Positions 14,366 to 20,235 of a DNA stretch of 25,207 nucleotides are shown here, piece after piece. Each line of letters opens with the position of its first letter. Position 1 is the stretch's first letter. The translations under genes were made by a program, and so were the position numbers. The stretch spans positions 1 to 25,207 of IMG/VR virus record IMGVR_UViG_3300037225_000087. One strand, 5' to 3'. Source of the stretch: a virus. The notes under the pieces were generated by a model. That model saw nothing but the letters and a program-made list of their open reading frames with translations. It searched no databases and was not told the origin of the DNA.

Positions 14366-15448
14366 TTATCGAGTCTGAACTACTGCGAGTCCGTTATTGG
14401 TGTCCGTGCATCCCTGCCAAAAAAACCAGTTCGGGACCAGCACGCAGGTGCCGCTGTCGCTGTCGTTGCGCAGGCCGCCGCGCACCGTGGCGTAGGCCAC
14501 GCCGCCGATTGTGGTTGTGCCGTCCTGCAGACGCACGTATACGGGATCGTTCGCCGCAACCGCGACTTCGGCAAAAACCCAGAGGCGGCCTACACGCCGG
14601 CAGTTGACCGCATTGCCCGCGACGTAATTCAGAATCAGGGAACCCAATTGCTGCTCTTTGCCCTGAGTCTGCATCGACAGACCAAGGATAAGATCGGTCG
14701 TAGACAGCGTGTTGGTGATCGACAATGTAGTGCTATGCACTGTTACTGCCCAGCCAGCCAAAATGCAGTCTTTGCCGTCCTTGGAGTAGATTAGGATGGT
14801 GCGGTTTGACGTATCCGTTCTATCAACGTCCGCTTCGTCGATATCGGCATGAGCCTCAATCGCCGTGGCGAGAGCCAGGATATCCGTCGCCGGAGTTCCG
14901 CCGGCGGTTACGGCCGCTATCGCCACTCCGTTGATGGTAAGGTTTACTACGTCGCCGCTGACCAAATCGGCGCTCAAGATGATCTTGGTGAAGTTCGCGC
15001 GCGGCAGACGGGCAACAAGCTGGCCGGGAGTCGTGTACGACGGCATGCGTACAATGCCCAGGCCAAGGCCGATGGTTTCATAAGCCACGGGGCTTACATT
15101 GTCCACGACTTCGGCAATGTCGTAGGGCATACCAACGATACCGATTTTGGCGTATTCGCTGTAATCGGTCTGGCCCTCAAAACCCGAAGTGTTCAGCGCA
15201 TCGGCGTACGCATTGGCAACCGTGACGGCGCTGAAAGTGATCGTGCTGTCTCCGGTGCCGGTAACTTTGGTAAGCGTGCCGGGCGCCGGGATCCCGCTGG
15301 CCGTTGTTATCAGCGTGGTTTTAGACGCAATGGTTGATAAAACAGTAAAGGTATAGCCGCCGCTGGTGTAAACCGCGCCGACCGTTGCGCTGGCGCTCGA
15401 AACCGTAAAGGTCGCAAGCTGGGCGAGAAACTGCTTGGATGCTGTCAT
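14366..15448 (-). CDS. Structural cement / head decoration protein with inserted modules
   Basis: A 360-residue protein in the position of DUF2190/gp24-like cement proteins, between scaffold and capsid. The framework is residues about 78-155 (FEGQTDYSEYAKIGIVGMPY, VSPVAYETIGLGLGIVRMPS) and 260-355 (AGNAVNCRRVGRLWVFAEVA, NDPVYVRLQDG, WFFWQGCTDTNNGLAVVQTR). Two modules seem inserted: residues about 14-75 (YTSGGYTFTVLS, TLTKVTGTGDSTITFS), a beta module common in phage surface proteins, and residues about 158-245 (ILALATAIEAHADIDEADVD), similar to one in the sheath. RBS AAGGAG sits in the loop of a CAACT/AGTTG hairpin. Confidence 0.78.
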   Translation of the reverse strand: MTASKQFLAQLATFTVSSASATVGAVYTSGGYTFTVLSTIASKTTLITTASGIPAPGTLTKVTGTGDSTITFSAVTVANAYADALNTSGFEGQTDYSEYAKIGIVGMPYDIAEVVDNVSPVAYETIGLGLGIVRMPSYTTPGQLVARLPRANFTKIILSADLVSGDVVNLTINGVAIAAVTAGGTPATDILALATAIEAHADIDEADVDRTDTSNRTILIYSKDGKDCILAGWAVTVHSTTLSITNTLSTTDLILGLSMQTQGKEQQLGSLILNYVAGNAVNCRRVGRLWVFAEVAVAANDPVYVRLQDGTTTIGGVAYATVRGGLRNDSDSGTCVLVPNWFFWQGCTDTNNGLAVVQTR

Positions 15449-15491
15449 ATTTTCAACTCCTTAAAGTTGGTTTTAGGTTACGTTTTTTTGC

Positions 15492-16055
15492 TTACTTTTT
15501 GACCGACATGGAGCATGGCGCTTTCCAGGCGTCCTGCACCGGATTGGCTTCTTTCTTCTCGGCGTTCGGATCACTGTCCTGATTCGTATTCACGGCGGCT
15601 TTGCGCTGGGATGCGATTGCCTCTTTGCGCTGCTTGGTGTCGCCGGCGGTAAGCGCGGCATCAAACATGGCCGAAACGTACTCGGCGCTTTTGCCGTCCA
15701 TTTTCAGTTCGGGGAAAACCTTGGCAATGACCAGGCCTTTAATCTCGGCATCGGTTTTGCCCTTGAGGTCAGCAGCGTCGCAAATCAGGGACGCGGATTC
15801 CACCAGGGCGATACGAGCGGCAATGCCGTCCTGCACCAGCTTTTCGGTATCCACGGCCTTGATTTTGGTGAGTTCGGCCTTGGCCGCGTCGCGTTCGGCG
15901 GTCACGGTGTCAAGTTTGGTTTTGTTTTGTGCGCTGTCCGCATTGGCGGTGGTCAGCGCCGTTGTTGCAGTTGCGCAATCCGTGCGGGCCTTGACCAGCG
16001 CGTTTACGATACTTTCCGGGGCTTCAACTTCCACGCCGTCGAGATTGTATTTCAT
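15492..16055 (-). CDS. Nested scaffolding protein, internal in-frame start
   Basis: Met199 of the protease gene has its own strong ribosome binding site: AAGGAG at 16069-16064, eight bases before ATG 16055. Independent initiation would give a 187-residue protein, beginning MKYNLDGVEVEAPESIVNAL, that is only the coiled-coil scaffold. This is the arrangement of lambda C/Nu3, where the short product is made in excess and co-assembles with the capsid protein. Confidence 0.78.
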   Translation of the reverse strand: MKYNLDGVEVEAPESIVNALVKARTDCATATTALTTANADSAQNKTKLDTVTAERDAAKAELTKIKAVDTEKLVQDGIAARIALVESASLICDAADLKGKTDAEIKGLVIAKVFPELKMDGKSAEYVSAMFDAALTAGDTKQRKEAIASQRKAAVNTNQDSDPNAEKKEANPVQDAWKAPCSMSVKK

Positions 16056-16649
16056 TTTCCGTTCTCCTTGAGAAAGGTTGGTGGTTAAATTCAATGCCAG
16101 TGGATTTTCCATAATGTCCGCGGTGTCCATGTTAAGCCGCGCGCAATCACCGGCCCGGCCTTGATCAACGATTGCCAGGTGGTTGCCTCGTATATTGGTC
16201 TGTCGGTAGTCGTATTTCAGGCCATCGGCGGTAATTCCGGGTTCATCAATGTCTTCGGAATCATAGGCCAGGGAAAGCCCGCGCCGGCCATCCTTGACCG
16301 CCTGAACGCCCGCCTTGTCCATGATGGTGCCGGTCAATTTAAGGTAATTGCCGTCTTGCCGGACATTTTCGCCTATGGCGCCGATTTGGAATTGTTTTAC
16401 ATTGTCGGCGGTTATTTTCGGCGTAACGCCCATTTCGTGGTTGTTGACAATGGGCTTGAGTGCAAAACTGGCCATTGAATCGGCTTTAAAAACTTCGGCG
16501 GGCGCCCGATATACCCGGCGCGTGCTGCCGTCGGCGTTGTAATAAATAAAAATGCCGGAGCGCGAGGCAATGGCATCGAATCTAAGATAGCCTTCGGGCG
16601 TGGTTGTAACGGAACCGATCGAACTTCTATCGTAATAAGTCTTGAGCAT
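15492..16649 (-). CDS. Prohead protease-scaffold fusion, DUF2213-type
   Basis: A 385-residue protein. Residues about 1-165 form the protease: TTTPEGYLRFDAIASRSGIF, KPIVNNHEMGVTPK (His71), GRRGLSLAYDSEDID (Ser126) and TNIRGNHLAIVDQGRAGD (His157); DUF2213 is related to the herpes-type assembly proteases, and Ser126 with the two histidines are the likely catalytic residues. Residues about 205-385 are Ala/Lys/Asp-rich and largely coiled coil, the scaffold. It cleaves and matures the procapsid. ATG 16649 directly follows a terminator-like hairpin that also contains its only RBS (GAGG). Confidence 0.87.
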   Translation of the reverse strand: MLKTYYDRSSIGSVTTTPEGYLRFDAIASRSGIFIYYNADGSTRRVYRAPAEVFKADSMASFALKPIVNNHEMGVTPKITADNVKQFQIGAIGENVRQDGNYLKLTGTIMDKAGVQAVKDGRRGLSLAYDSEDIDEPGITADGLKYDYRQTNIRGNHLAIVDQGRAGDCARLNMDTADIMENPLALNLTTNLSQGERKMKYNLDGVEVEAPESIVNALVKARTDCATATTALTTANADSAQNKTKLDTVTAERDAAKAELTKIKAVDTEKLVQDGIAARIALVESASLICDAADLKGKTDAEIKGLVIAKVFPELKMDGKSAEYVSAMFDAALTAGDTKQRKEAIASQRKAAVNTNQDSDPNAEKKEANPVQDAWKAPCSMSVKK

Positions 16650-16650
16650 G

Positions 16651-16691
16651 AAAAAAGCCCTCGCAATGTCGGCCGAACATCGAAGGGCTTT
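16651..16691 (-). terminator. Terminator-like hairpin overlapping the protease RBS
   Basis: AAAGCCCT at 16654-16661 pairs with AGGGCTTT at 16684-16691. CG/CG and ATGT/ACAT extend the stem past small bulges, and TTTTTT (16656-16651) follows on the minus strand, one base before the protease ATG. The GAGG that would serve as RBS lies within the descending stem arm. Confidence 0.75.
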
Positions 16692-16765
16692 GTTTCAATC
16701 CCCAAAAGGAGGAAACGCAGTCATCGCTTTAATTAAATTAAATGTACCAACAAAAAAGATAAAAG

Positions 16766-16972
16766 TCAAGGACTTTGTGAATTATTTATTTCCCGCAACT
16801 TTTCAACCTCTTCATTGGTCACGGTTTTTTTTACGTCAATCCCGCATTCCCGCACGCCCCCCTGCAGACATATCATTTCTACGTGGATCGAAAGCCTGCC
16901 CGTGTACCGCGGCACGACAAGCGCCCGCACAACCGCATCATCCACGACAAGTGCAACATCTGCAGGGCGCAT
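16766..16972 (-). CDS. Hypothetical 68-residue protein
   Basis: The protein reads MRPADVALVVDDAVVRALVV, then PRYTGRLSIHVEMICLQGGV and a polar helix with DVKKTVTNEEVEKLREIN. I do not recognise the family; strands followed by a helix suggest a small structured protein. ATG 16972 follows the upstream stop by three bases, with AAGG eight bases before it, so it is coupled to that gene. The 75-base stretch after it ends in the protease terminator hairpin. Small size is the main doubt. Confidence 0.6.
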   Translation of the reverse strand: MRPADVALVVDDAVVRALVVPRYTGRLSIHVEMICLQGGVRECGIDVKKTVTNEEVEKLREINNSQSP

Positions 16973-16975
16973 GTG

Positions 16976-17317
16976 TTATGCCTTTTCGGGTGTTTTGTTT
17001 TTTTCCGGTAACACAAACCTTTCATAAAGCGGCAATTGGTCAAGAGATAGTTTTTTCCCCTTTTCGAGTTCGTCCAGTTTATCAATGATAATGGAAACCA
17101 TCTTCGGCCCCATTTCTATTTCTTTTTCAAGAGGAATTTTGGTATTCCAAATAACACGTTCTCCAGTCTGTTTCATTGACAGGTCATTCATTTCTGTCTC
17201 AGAAAATGAAAGATCGCCCTTTAGGTTTCGGACAATTTTCAAGGTCAAAAAATCGCCATTGTCAGGAACAAGGTCAAGCAAAATCAAACGTTCAATTACA
17301 CTCAGTTTGTAAACCAT
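16976..17317 (-). CDS. Hypothetical 113-residue phage protein
   Basis: The protein begins MVYKLSVIERLILLDLVPDN, continues GDFLTLKIVRNLKGDLSFSE, and ends LPLYERFVLPEKNKTPEKA. Similar small proteins with the pattern LSVxERLxLLxxLPxxGDxxTLKIVR occur in phage genomes, without a known function; this is an impression. It is helical and charged, with no membrane segment. GGAGG lies eight bases before ATG 17317, just after a terminator, so part of its expression depends on read-through. Confidence 0.78.
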   Translation of the reverse strand: MVYKLSVIERLILLDLVPDNGDFLTLKIVRNLKGDLSFSETEMNDLSMKQTGERVIWNTKIPLEKEIEMGPKMVSIIIDKLDELEKGKKLSLDQLPLYERFVLPEKNKTPEKA

Positions 17318-17334
17318 TTTAATTTCCTCCGCTT

Positions 17335-17367
17335 AAAAAAAAGTGAAGGGGCGCTCCGCTGCGCCCC
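17335..17367 (-). terminator. Rho-independent terminator
   Basis: GGGGCGC at 17348-17354 and GCGCCCC at 17361-17367 form a perfect seven-base, all-GC stem with a six-base loop. On the minus strand, eight T residues (17342-17335) follow after TTCAC. The gap of five bases between stem and T tract may reduce its efficiency. Confidence 0.68.
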
Positions 17368-17374
17368 AGGTTGT

Positions 17375-18172
17375 TTAGACGTGCGGCACTACAGACAGAA
17401 TAGGAACATAGCCGAGCGTCCCATTAAAATTAACATAAATTACTCCGATACAGGCATCCCCGCCCGTTGCGACTTTCGATGTATTCGCAACCGCCAGACC
17501 GTTCGAAGACTGCAAATACAAGAAGGCATCCCAGTTCCCAGCGCCCGGGGCGTCGGCCCGAATACAAACCACTTTTCCGGTGCTGTTGCGGCCACCCGAA
17601 ACGTCGCCGGATTTGATGTATAAACCCGAGGCGACGGCCCCTGCGGTGACATACGCCGTAGAAATGACATCAATCATGGCCATAACGCCACAACAAATTC
17701 CTCCGCCCGTGACCGCCGTGCCGATGGTTTCAAAATATCCCCATAGACCATATTGACAGCCATTGCCCGGCGAAGTAATGCCGCTGGCGACCTTGACATG
17801 CCCTTGCACGCCGCCGATTGACATATCGACGTTGCCGTGGGAAAATCCGATAACAGTACGGCCCTCAAAGGCACACACCGAATTTCCCGTGGCAATCTGT
17901 ACGCCGCCATCATCAGCATAAATAGCGCCAATCCGCTCTCTTGTCGCGGTCATTGCGATTCCGCTGCCAGCAACGTTTGCCTTTACGCCAATACGTCGGA
18001 TTCCGCTTGTGGAATCTATCCGAAACGTATTGGCATGCATAGTACGCAGGTTTACGGCATCGCAATCATTTGTCGCGTCGCCGACGTTTTCGAGTTTGCC
18101 GAGAACGTTGACTTCTGCCAGCCCACTCGAATCAATTTCTCGGTTGACATTCGGATTAACTTGATCGCCCAT
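17375..18172 (-). CDS. Putative head fibre/decoration-like structural protein
   Basis: A 265-residue Gly/Val/Ala-rich protein that looks like mostly beta structure. It begins MGDQVNPNVNREIDSSGLAE, has FRIDSTSGIRRIGVKANVAG and GVMAMIDVISTAYVTAGAVA, and a C-terminus with VIYVNFNGTLGYVPILSVVP. The N-terminal phrase LENVGDATNDCDAVNLRTM resembles linkers in phage fibres. It sits among minor head genes, so a capsid fibre or decoration role fits better than a tail role. RBS AAGGAG lies seven bases before ATG 18172. Confidence 0.72.
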   Translation of the reverse strand: MGDQVNPNVNREIDSSGLAEVNVLGKLENVGDATNDCDAVNLRTMHANTFRIDSTSGIRRIGVKANVAGSGIAMTATRERIGAIYADDGGVQIATGNSVCAFEGRTVIGFSHGNVDMSIGGVQGHVKVASGITSPGNGCQYGLWGYFETIGTAVTGGGICCGVMAMIDVISTAYVTAGAVASGLYIKSGDVSGGRNSTGKVVCIRADAPGAGNWDAFLYLQSSNGLAVANTSKVATGGDACIGVIYVNFNGTLGYVPILSVVPHV

Positions 18173-18184
18173 AAAACAACTCCT

Positions 18185-18529
18185 TTATTGAGAGGTTATT
18201 AAATTCTCCGCTTTCTTTTCTGCTTCTGCAATTTCGGTTTTCCAGCGTACAATAGTCGCTTGCATTGCGTCAAGTTTTTCCTGTGGGTAGCCGGCGAAGG
18301 TTTTATTATTCGGGTCAACCATGTAAAGCTGAACTTCAAACGATATTGCCGCCTGCCTGAATTGGCTGGCAATGTCTCCCAGCTTACAGATTTTTTCTAT
18401 GAGTTCATATTTTGACAGCGTGATGGAATCCTTGCCGCCTAAAATGTTATTGGCTTGCAGGCGCAGGCGCTGCCGATATGCCTCGGAATTACTTGGGGAA
18501 AGCGGAATAGGGTTGGGCATTGTAGTCAT
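18185..18529 (-). CDS. Hypothetical 114-residue helical protein
   Basis: The protein reads MTTMPNPIPLSPSNSEAYRQ, then RLRLQANNILGGKDSITLSK, and ends with a charged helix (VRWKTEIAEAEKKAENLITS). It is soluble and helical, without recognised motif. Its start at 18529 lies five bases after the stop of the membrane protein gene, with GAGG nine bases upstream; a second ATG three codons later (AATGCCC) is an alternative start. Position suggests a partner of the neighbouring membrane or head proteins. Confidence 0.75.
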   Translation of the reverse strand: MTTMPNPIPLSPSNSEAYRQRLRLQANNILGGKDSITLSKYELIEKICKLGDIASQFRQAAISFEVQLYMVDPNNKTFAGYPQEKLDAMQATIVRWKTEIAEAEKKAENLITSQ

Positions 18530-18533
18530 AGCA

Positions 18534-18911
18534 TTATGCCTCGTGCTTGGGCGTTGCGGGCATTGCCTTTGACGTTGACGGCATGGTCAAAATGTTGTTC
18601 GGGGCCGAGACTTCGGCGGCTTTCGGCACCGAGAACGCGCCGCCCACGCGGGTCTTTAAAACTTCAACGTCTTTTTTCGTATCGACCAAGAGTTGTGTAA
18701 GTTGTTTGCTATTACCGGTAATTGCGTCAACCACGGCCTGCTTGTGTGCGGCCACATCTTCATACGCCGCCTGGGTAAACTTGTTCAGCATGGTTTCGAC
18801 CTTCTTGACATACGCGCCGTGCGTCAACATAACCAGAACCGCCGTGAGCGCCGCGACAACAAGGCCAATAAGGACACCTACCAGAACCAGGCTGAAAGCT
18901 GAATGAAACAT
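18534..18911 (-). CDS. Single-pass membrane protein with coiled coil
   Basis: A 125-residue protein with an N-terminal hydrophobic segment at about 5-30 (SLVLVGVLIGLVVAALTAVL), followed by a helical stretch with YVKKVETMLNKFTQAAYEDV and TGNSKQLTQLLVDTKKDVEV, and a flexible Pro/Ser/Ala-rich tail. The layout resembles inner-membrane spanins or holin-like accessories, but no endolysin is nearby and it lies in the head block. GGAGGAG precedes ATG 18911. I give no function. Confidence 0.75.
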   Translation of the reverse strand: MFHSAFSLVLVGVLIGLVVAALTAVLVMLTHGAYVKKVETMLNKFTQAAYEDVAAHKQAVVDAITGNSKQLTQLLVDTKKDVEVLKTRVGGAFSVPKAAEVSAPNNILTMPSTSKAMPATPKHEA

Positions 18912-18948
18912 AAGAACTCCTCCGCTGAAAAAGTGAATAAATGCCGCG

Positions 18949-20235
18949 CTATGCGGCTTCCTCCATCAAAAGACTTTCCATGTTCGGTTCGGCCCAGCAC
19001 CGGCAATTGTAGTCTTGTCCGGGAATCAATCCGCGCATTTCCGCAGGACGCGCAATCCAGGTCTGGCCCCCATCTAAAGAGTATACATTTCCGTCGCTCC
19101 ATTTGCAAAGGCTGTCGTTCATTTCTACGTGGCTGTCGCGTTCGCGTTCGTCGCCCACGCCGCGCCACCAATATTCATCAACCCCCACGCCCTGTTGCCG
19201 GTACTGCGCGATATCGCCGTTTAATTTATTTACCTGGTCGCGGGCAATAAGGCGGGCGCGCGTTTTGACCTTGCCAAAAACCCCCCGCGTCAAATCGGTA
19301 TCGGCGAGAATATCGTTTGCAATTGTGTTGTACCTGTCGCCATTGCGCACGCCTTGGGAAACCGTAAGGCGCACGTCCTTATAAACTTGGGCCTCCACGT
19401 CATTAATCAGCGTCACATTGTCATGCAAAAAGGCTTCCATGCGCCCGGTCAATAGCGGCTCCTTGCCGTAAAGCTGAATGCCTATGGCGGCATTGCAGAT
19501 TTTATACCATTGCGCGGCGTTGAAAGTATTGGTTTTATATGTCACGGATTCCAGGGCTTCGAGCATTTTAGGCTGTGGGAAAATGGAATCGAATGAATCC
19601 TGAAAGTCGCCCATGAGCGTGTCAAGATCGGCAGACCATGCGTCCTGTTTCAACGCCCCCACCTCGGCCAGCATGCCCTTGACTTTTGGCAGTATTTTTG
19701 TTTCCACCTCGGCCTGCAGCTTGGCGATAAAGGCAAGCAAAATCTTGCGGTAATAAACTTCCACCGTCAACGGGTACATCCAGCGCGGGGCCTTGCCGGG
19801 CTTGCGCTTTAGCCGGTTTGCATGTACGGCAAGTCGGTGCTTGATTAGCGGCGGCAGCGCGTCCTGGTTTAATGCGGGCGTGAAATCTTCCGGCGCGGGC
19901 ATGGCGGCAATATGGGCCTTGATTTTCAGCCAGTCGATAGGAAAACTATGGTCGTCAATATAAAAATCTGCAAACGCCTTACGCGATGTTGGGAAAGCGC
20001 CGGGCCAGTTTTCGTTTATCGCGTCAAAGACAATCCCCTGCTCATGCAAAAAGCGCAGTGCTACGGCCAAGCGCGTTCCCGTGCGGCACGTCCAAAGCAC
20101 AAGATAATTTCCCTGTTCGCGTATCCATGCCAATACTTCGACGGCATGGGGCAATAGTCGGCGCGGAATTTGGTCAACCTCGGTATAGGCGATACTGCCG
20201 TCAAAATCCGAAAATATTATACGAGGGCGGGTCAT
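18949..20235 (-). CDS. HAD hydrolase-MuF minor head protein fusion
   Basis: A 428-residue protein; the start chosen is ATG 20235, because it overlaps the portal stop (TAATG) and begins the HAD domain directly; an upstream ATG adds 10 residues. Residues 1-115 are a HAD phosphohydrolase: IIFSDFDGSIAYTE with nucleophile Asp10 and acid Asp12, LVLWTCRTG (Thr49), SRKAFADFYIDDHS with Lys86 and Asp94/Asp95. All four motifs are intact. Residues about 285-412 are MuF/SPP1 gp7-like: RARLIARDQVNKLNGDIAQY, GVGDERERDSHVEMN and PGQDYNCRCW. The helical middle links them. MuF proteins are minor head parts packaged near the portal. Confidence 0.88.
   Translation of the reverse strand: MTRPRIIFSDFDGSIAYTEVDQIPRRLLPHAVEVLAWIREQGNYLVLWTCRTGTRLAVALRFLHEQGIVFDAINENWPGAFPTSRKAFADFYIDDHSFPIDWLKIKAHIAAMPAPEDFTPALNQDALPPLIKHRLAVHANRLKRKPGKAPRWMYPLTVEVYYRKILLAFIAKLQAEVETKILPKVKGMLAEVGALKQDAWSADLDTLMGDFQDSFDSIFPQPKMLEALESVTYKTNTFNAAQWYKICNAAIGIQLYGKEPLLTGRMEAFLHDNVTLINDVEAQVYKDVRLTVSQGVRNGDRYNTIANDILADTDLTRGVFGKVKTRARLIARDQVNKLNGDIAQYRQQGVGVDEYWWRGVGDERERDSHVEMNDSLCKWSDGNVYSLDGGQTWIARPAEMRGLIPGQDYNCRCWAEPNMESLLMEEAA

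Noticed and set aside
13757-14794. A 345-codon open frame on the plus strand
   Set aside because: It lies wholly opposite the major capsid and cement genes, crosses their boundary and has the composition of a shadow frame.
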